Shown here: piece by piece, positions 12,507 through 16,066 of the stretch | Layout: every line of letters begins with the position of its first letter | How positions within the stretch are numbered: the stretch's first letter is position 1 | Source of the DNA: an uncultured Bacteroidota bacterium | GTDB lineage: Bacteria > Bacteroidota > Bacteroidia > UKL13-3 | DNA length: 16,066 nucleotides | Direction of reading: 5' to 3' | Assembly (NCBI GenBank): GCA_903898215.1 | Contig: CAIUEQ010000048.1 | Span: 1 to 16,066, forward strand | Position numbers and translations under genes: made by a program | The notes under the pieces: model-generated | Databases searched by the model: none | Told to the model about the DNA's origin: nothing | What the model saw: the letters and a program-made list of their open reading frames with translations, nothing else

Positions 12507-15002
12507 ATGAACAAAATTATTACGCTTTTTGTTGCGGTTGCTTTTGCTACAATGGTATCGGCACAAACTACTCTCCCAACATCTTGGGATTTTACCACTC
12601 CAGGAATTAGCACACCTCCAAATGGCTGGACATTAAATTTGGGAACTAACGGAAACCTAACTTATGCTTCGGGTATAGGCGATATTTTATCTTGCAGATT
12701 AGATGCAGCAGGCGAAAATGTGGTGATTTGGTTTGCTGATAAGCCCGGTGCAGTTAGTTATTATTTAAAAGGCACAGGAATTTCTCCGGCTCCGGTTTTT
12801 AGTGGAACATTCACAATTCAGGAAGGCCCTGACACGAGCCATTGGAGCGATATGCAAGCTGTTACAACTATGACAGGTTCATTTGTAAGGTATGTGAATA
12901 CTCCACTTGCAACGTCTCGTTATATTCGTTTTTATTACACTACTAAAGTTTCAGGAAGTAATGTTGCCCTCGACAGTATTTTAATTTTATCAGCACCAGC
13001 AAGTCCTAATGCTGCTATTAATGTAAAGCAAGGTACAACGAGTTTAGTAAATGGAAATACTTTTTCAATCGGGAAAAGTGCTTCAACATTATTTACAATT
13101 GAAAACAAAGGAACTTCTCAGGCATTAACATTAAGCAATAAAAGCATCACAGGTTTAAATGCATCTGATTATACAATTGGTTATTTCCCATCATCAATTG
13201 CGGCAAACAGCAGTGATACTTTTAGAATTGTTTTTAATCCGGCATCAAATGGTTCACGAAAAGCATCATTAACTTTTAATACTAATGACTCTTTAAAAAA
13301 CACATTCGGAATTGACTTATACGGAATAGGAGGAAATTATGCATCTGAGCCAACTCAACAAGCTACCAATATTTCTTTCACAAATTTAAAAGCATATACC
13401 TTGAATGTAAGTTTTAAAAACCCTTCAAGTACTCCAGAAAAATATATTGTATTGCGTAAAAAAAGTGCTGCAATAACAGAAGTACCTGTTGATGGACAAA
13501 TATATGTAAGAGGTGATTATATTGGTGGTGCGCAAGTTGTTTACATTGGAACTGATACAAGCTTTACACCAACAAATATTATCGCTAATACCACGTATTA
13601 TTTTTCAGTATTTTCATGCAACGGACCTTCAGGTTTTGAAAATTATTTGACTACTTCACCATTGAATGGAAATATTACTACAGGAGGAAAAAATATCGGA
13701 ACTTATTATGCCGGAATAAGCTCATCAGCTTCTACATTTATTACCGATCTACATAATAAAATTAACGTACACGATACAATTTATTACAGCAATTATGCTC
13801 CAACAATTGTAAATAATTTTATTGCTCGTGATACCACAGGCAGCAAAAAAGTAGTGAATTGTGTGTATACTACTTTGCCATATATTTATGATGATCCTTT
13901 TAAATGGTGGTCGTCAAATGCTCTTCCTCCAACTCTTACACGCGAACATACTTATTGCCAAAGCTGGATGCCAAGCAATGTAGGAAATCCTAATTGGCCA
14001 AATGGCTCTAACGGAAAAGAACTTCCAGAATACAATGATATACATCATTTGTTTCCTGCTGACCAAGCAAATGCAAATGGAAAGCGTTCAAACTATCCTT
14101 TCGGGGAAGTTGTAACTCCAACATTTGTTTCACCAACAGGAATGGGAAAACTTGGTTTAGATTCAGCTGGTCATACTGTTTGGGAACCACGTGATGCACA
14201 CAAAGGAGATCTTGCTCGTGCCTTGTTTTATATGAGTGTTGCTTATAATGGAGTGAATGGTAAAAATTGGTCTATTCCTGCACAACAAAATCAGGAAGTA
14301 TTAAAAAAATGGCATTTTCAAGATCCACCTGATGCTTGGGAAATTGCACGACATGAATATGTAAATTCTATTCAGCGTAATCGCAATCCATTTATCGATA
14401 GCATTTATTGGGTGAATAAAATTGACTTTTCTAATATGTCAATCATTTCAGCGGTTACTCCTGGAATCACTTTAACTTCACCTATAGGTGGCGAAAACTG
14501 GAAGTCAAATAACGCCTACAACATTACTTGGGCTAGTGCAAATGTTGATTCAGTAAAAATTGATTTGATGGTAAATGATACATTTTATGCAGTTGTTTCT
14601 CCTTCAACATTGTCTTCGGCAGGAAGTTTTAATTGGTTGATTTCTCCAATTACGCTTGCAACAACAAAAGCAAAAATTCGCATCACTGATAAAAAGACAA
14701 CAACTAATGCAATCAGTGCAAACTTTTTTAATATCACTTCAACAACCGGTATTGATGCTTTGAGTATGGCAAAAAATATTTCAATTTATCCAAATCCATC
14801 ACAAGGAAATATCACTATTAATTTCGATATGCATTTGAAAGGAAATGTCGAAATTTTTGTATTTGATATCACAGGCAGATTAGTGAAATCATTCGAATCA
14901 TCAGATAACGCAACAAAATTATCTATAGAAAATAAAGGTGTTTATATTGTTCAATTAAAGATAAACGGAACTGCTGTTTATAAAAAGATAGTAGTTGAAT
15001 AA
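12507..15002 (+). CDS. Secreted endonuclease I with T9SS sorting domain
   Basis: This is an extracellular nuclease, likely degrading DNA or RNA for nutrient uptake or matrix remodelling. A signal peptide (1-20, MNKIITLFVAVAFATMVSAQ) is followed by a beta-rich N-terminal domain (about 21-162). A choice-of-anchor-D/HYDIN-like Ig domain (about 168-275) and a fibronectin III-like domain (about 284-392) come next. The endonuclease I domain (about 398-640) has REHTYCQSWMP (His481, expected general base), DIHHLFPADQANANGKRSN (511-529), WEPRDAHKGDLARALFYM (559-576) and NRNPFID. A Kre9/KNH-like Ig domain (about 654-742) and a type A Por sorting domain (about 755-831, ISIYPNPSQGNITINF ... GVYIVQLKINGTAVYKKIVV) follow. 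It stands alone and ends at a clear terminator. Typical endonuclease I proteins are about 230-280 residues; here that core is embedded in adhesion-like domains. Confidence 0.92.
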   Translation: MNKIITLFVAVAFATMVSAQTTLPTSWDFTTPGISTPPNGWTLNLGTNGNLTYASGIGDILSCRLDAAGENVVIWFADKPGAVSYYLKGTGISPAPVFSGTFTIQEGPDTSHWSDMQAVTTMTGSFVRYVNTPLATSRYIRFYYTTKVSGSNVALDSILILSAPASPNAAINVKQGTTSLVNGNTFSIGKSASTLFTIENKGTSQALTLSNKSITGLNASDYTIGYFPSSIAANSSDTFRIVFNPASNGSRKASLTFNTNDSLKNTFGIDLYGIGGNYASEPTQQATNISFTNLKAYTLNVSFKNPSSTPEKYIVLRKKSAAITEVPVDGQIYVRGDYIGGAQVVYIGTDTSFTPTNIIANTTYYFSVFSCNGPSGFENYLTTSPLNGNITTGGKNIGTYYAGISSSASTFITDLHNKINVHDTIYYSNYAPTIVNNFIARDTTGSKKVVNCVYTTLPYIYDDPFKWWSSNALPPTLTREHTYCQSWMPSNVGNPNWPNGSNGKELPEYNDIHHLFPADQANANGKRSNYPFGEVVTPTFVSPTGMGKLGLDSAGHTVWEPRDAHKGDLARALFYMSVAYNGVNGKNWSIPAQQNQEVLKKWHFQDPPDAWEIARHEYVNSIQRNRNPFIDSIYWVNKIDFSNMSIISAVTPGITLTSPIGGENWKSNNAYNITWASANVDSVKIDLMVNDTFYAVVSPSTLSSAGSFNWLISPITLATTKAKIRITDKKTTTNAISANFFNITSTTGIDALSMAKNISIYPNPSQGNITINFDMHLKGNVEIFVFDITGRLVKSFESSDNATKLSIENKGVYIVQLKINGTAVYKKIVVE

Positions 15003-15026
15003 TTAAATAAAATATTTTAAGAAATT

Positions 15027-15056
15027 GAGAAGCTCCTTTTGGGGCTTTTCTTTTTT
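15027..15056 (+). terminator. Rho-independent terminator of the nuclease gene
   Basis: GAGAAGCTCC (15027-15036) pairs with GGGGCTTTTC (15041-15050), with two G-T wobbles, across a TTTT loop. Six T residues follow (15051-15056). It starts 25 bases after the nuclease stop codon. Confidence 0.88.
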
Positions 15057-15121
15057 ATCAAGTTATCACTTCAAAAAATTGCTTGAATTAGTTAAGATGA
15101 AACCTTAAAGATTTTTCGCAG

Positions 15122-15176
15122 AGGTTCGCTGAAAACTATTTGCGTATCTCAGCGTTTTTATCTGCGCTAATCCGCG
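15122..15176. repeat. 55-bp dispersed repeat before the PIN pair
   Basis: The stretch from AGGTTCGCTGAAAACTATTT to TCTGCGCTAATCCGCG matches 16011-16066 in the same orientation with about five differences, including one inserted T in the second copy. The two copies enclose the toxin-antitoxin-like gene pair. Confidence 0.85.
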
Positions 15177-15224
15177 AGAAAAAAAGAAGCTTTCCCATTA
15201 ATCGACAACACGATATTTTTTAAT

Positions 15225-15232
15225 TATATTTG
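15225..15232 (+). promoter_or_regulatory. Candidate Bacteroidota -7 promoter element
   Basis: TATATTTG fits the Bacteroidota -7 consensus TAnnTTTG at every fixed base and lies 20 bases before the antitoxin ATG. No clear TTTG is present at the expected upstream distance, so the call rests on one element and its position. Confidence 0.4.
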
Positions 15233-15252
15233 GCAGTATAAATTGAAATGAA

Positions 15253-15459
15253 ATGCTAATTGAGCGCACAACAAATAATCAAATCGTAATAACGGTTTCA
15301 TCATCAGTTGACAGTTTTGGGCTACAACGTTTAATCGACTATGTAAAATATTTGGAAGCAACTTCTAAATCAAAAGCCAAACAATCGGATGTTGACAAAC
15401 TTGCTGATGAAGTAAATGCTTCGTGGTGGTCAAAAAACCGTAAACGATTTGAAAAGTGA
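15253..15459 (+). CDS. Putative antitoxin of a PIN-domain pair
   Basis: This 68-residue protein directly precedes a PIN-domain gene and overlaps it by 4 bases, the usual layout of a VapBC-type antitoxin and toxin. The N-terminal third has strand-forming character (NNQIVITVSSSVDSFGLQ). The middle is a helix (LQRLIDYVKYLEATSKSKAK), and the C-terminal part, ADEVNASWWSKNRKRFEK, is basic and Trp-rich and may wrap around the toxin. I cannot place the N-terminus in a named DNA-binding class. The ATG at 15253 is preferred, since an ATG at 15248 is closed after three codons. By analogy the pair would repress its own promoter. Identification rests mainly on context. Confidence 0.7.
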   Translation: MLIERTTNNQIVITVSSSVDSFGLQRLIDYVKYLEATSKSKAKQSDVDKLADEVNASWWSKNRKRFEK

Positions 15460-15893
15460 AAATAATAGTTGACGCAAATATTGTTTTTAGCGGAATACTC
15501 AATACCAATGGTAAAATTGGAGATTTATTAATCAACTCTAAAAAGCGATTCGATTTTATTGCACCTGATTTTTTAAGAACTGAAATTAAAAAACATTATT
15601 CAAAGCTGGCAAAAATTTCAAAGTTAACACTTGAACAAATTCAAGAATCTGAATTTCAAATTTGCCAAGACATTACATTTATTTCTGAAGAACAAATCAA
15701 ACTTTCATCATGGCGAATTGCTGAAAAACTAGTTGCTGATGTTGATCCAAATGATGCTCACTATATTGCATATGCTAAACATTTTAAATGTAAAATTTGG
15801 AGTGGCGACAAAGCGTTGATTAAAGGACTTGCAAAAAAAGATTTCACAAATTTCATCTCTACGGATGAGCTGTTTAAAAGGAGAGGGTTATAA
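15456..15893 (+). CDS. PIN-domain ribonuclease, putative VapC-like toxin
   Basis: This PIN-domain protein probably cleaves RNA in a Mg-dependent way and acts as the toxin of the pair. Acidic residues expected in the active site are Asp6 (VDANIVFSGIL), Glu43 (LRTEIKKHY), Asp97 and Asp100 (VADVDPNDAHYIAYAKH) and Asp118 (KIWSGDKALIKGL). The order and spacing match the PIN fold, and 145 residues is normal. The start is a GTG at 15456 that shares GTGA with the antitoxin stop, so translation is likely coupled. Both genes lie between two direct repeat copies (15122 and 16011). All expected residues are present, so an active enzyme is likely; the RNA target cannot be read from sequence. Confidence 0.87.
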   Translation: MKIIVDANIVFSGILNTNGKIGDLLINSKKRFDFIAPDFLRTEIKKHYSKLAKISKLTLEQIQESEFQICQDITFISEEQIKLSSWRIAEKLVADVDPNDAHYIAYAKHFKCKIWSGDKALIKGLAKKDFTNFISTDELFKRRGL

Positions 15894-15943
15894 GATTGTT
15901 TTTTTTCACGCTCTTTATTTTATAGAAATGGAATATATAATCT

Positions 15944-15967
15944 GCCACAGATTACACAGATTTTTTC
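15944..15967. repeat. Second copy of GCCACAGATTRCACAGATTT repeat
   Basis: GCCACAGATTACACAGATTT followed by TTTC matches 9030-9053 apart from the A/G difference and the final base. It lies just after the PIN gene and before the 16011-16066 repeat. Confidence 0.6.
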
Positions 15968-16010
15968 TTTTTTGATTTGGAGAATGGAAACATGAAAGAA
16001 TTTCTCATAA

Positions 16011-16066
16011 AGGTTCGCTGGAAACTATTTGCGTAACTCAGCGTTTTTAATCTGCGTTAATCTGCG
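16011..16066. repeat. Second copy of the 55-bp repeat, at the window edge
   Basis: AGGTTCGCTGGAAACTATTT through AATCTGCGTTAATCTGCG repeats 15122-15176. The window ends inside or at the end of this copy, so its full length is not visible. Confidence 0.85.

Noticed and set aside
14008..14199. 63-residue minus-strand frame inside the nuclease gene
   Set aside because: It is opposite the conserved nuclease catalytic region and has no independent support.

Overview
The window looks like chromosomal DNA of a Bacteroidota (Bacteroidetes) bacterium. It is A+T-rich, and the secreted nuclease ends in a type IX secretion (Por) sorting domain. The E1 alpha and beta chains of a 2-oxoacid dehydrogenase are fused in one gene, a layout common in this phylum. 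Shine-Dalgarno-like sites are scarce, and several intergenic gaps carry dispersed repeats of the kind seen in Bacteroidota genomes. I cannot assign a genus from sequence alone.

Layout. 1-552: two small unrecognised genes on the + strand, the first possibly cut by the window edge. 560-2575 (-): fused 2-oxoacid dehydrogenase E1. 2576-2743: divergent control region with a palindrome. 2744-4201 (+): a two-gene NarL/LuxR-type two-component system with no gap between the genes, followed by two hairpin terminators. 4459-4812 (-): a small acidic protein of unknown role. 4869-5841 (+): a 21-residue hydrophobic peptide, a DUF6922-like protein and an AbiEii-type nucleotidyltransferase, resembling a toxin-antitoxin pair. 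5871-6935: an ORF6N-domain gene bracketed by two pairs of an approximately 105-bp repeat. 6972-12277 (-): a same-strand run, in transcription order purL, tatC, rpiB, meaB and an FMN reductase. 12507-15002 (+): an 831-residue secreted endonuclease I with accessory beta domains, then a clear terminator. 15253-15893 (+): a VapBC-like antitoxin/PIN toxin pair between two copies of another repeat.

How the parts relate. The core genes serve unrelated housekeeping roles: purine synthesis, Tat export, pentose phosphate, G-protein chaperoning of a mutase, and 2-oxoacid oxidation. They look like a co-directional neighbourhood rather than one pathway. The accessory part is three small defence- or toxin-like modules (DUF6922/AbiEii, ORF6N, PIN pair). 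The ORF6N gene and the PIN pair are bracketed by repeats, and so is meaB.

The most notable signals are (i) a dispersed-repeat-like sequence translated in frame inside purL, plus a heptanucleotide tract elsewhere in the same gene; (ii) the ORF6N gene between two tandem pairs of a repeat whose internal palindrome differs in every copy; (iii) meaB between two 28-bp palindromes, one of which supplies its stop codon; and (iv) a possible coding tail in a second frame after the small acidic gene. I see no rRNA, tRNA, CRISPR array, transposase or integrase.
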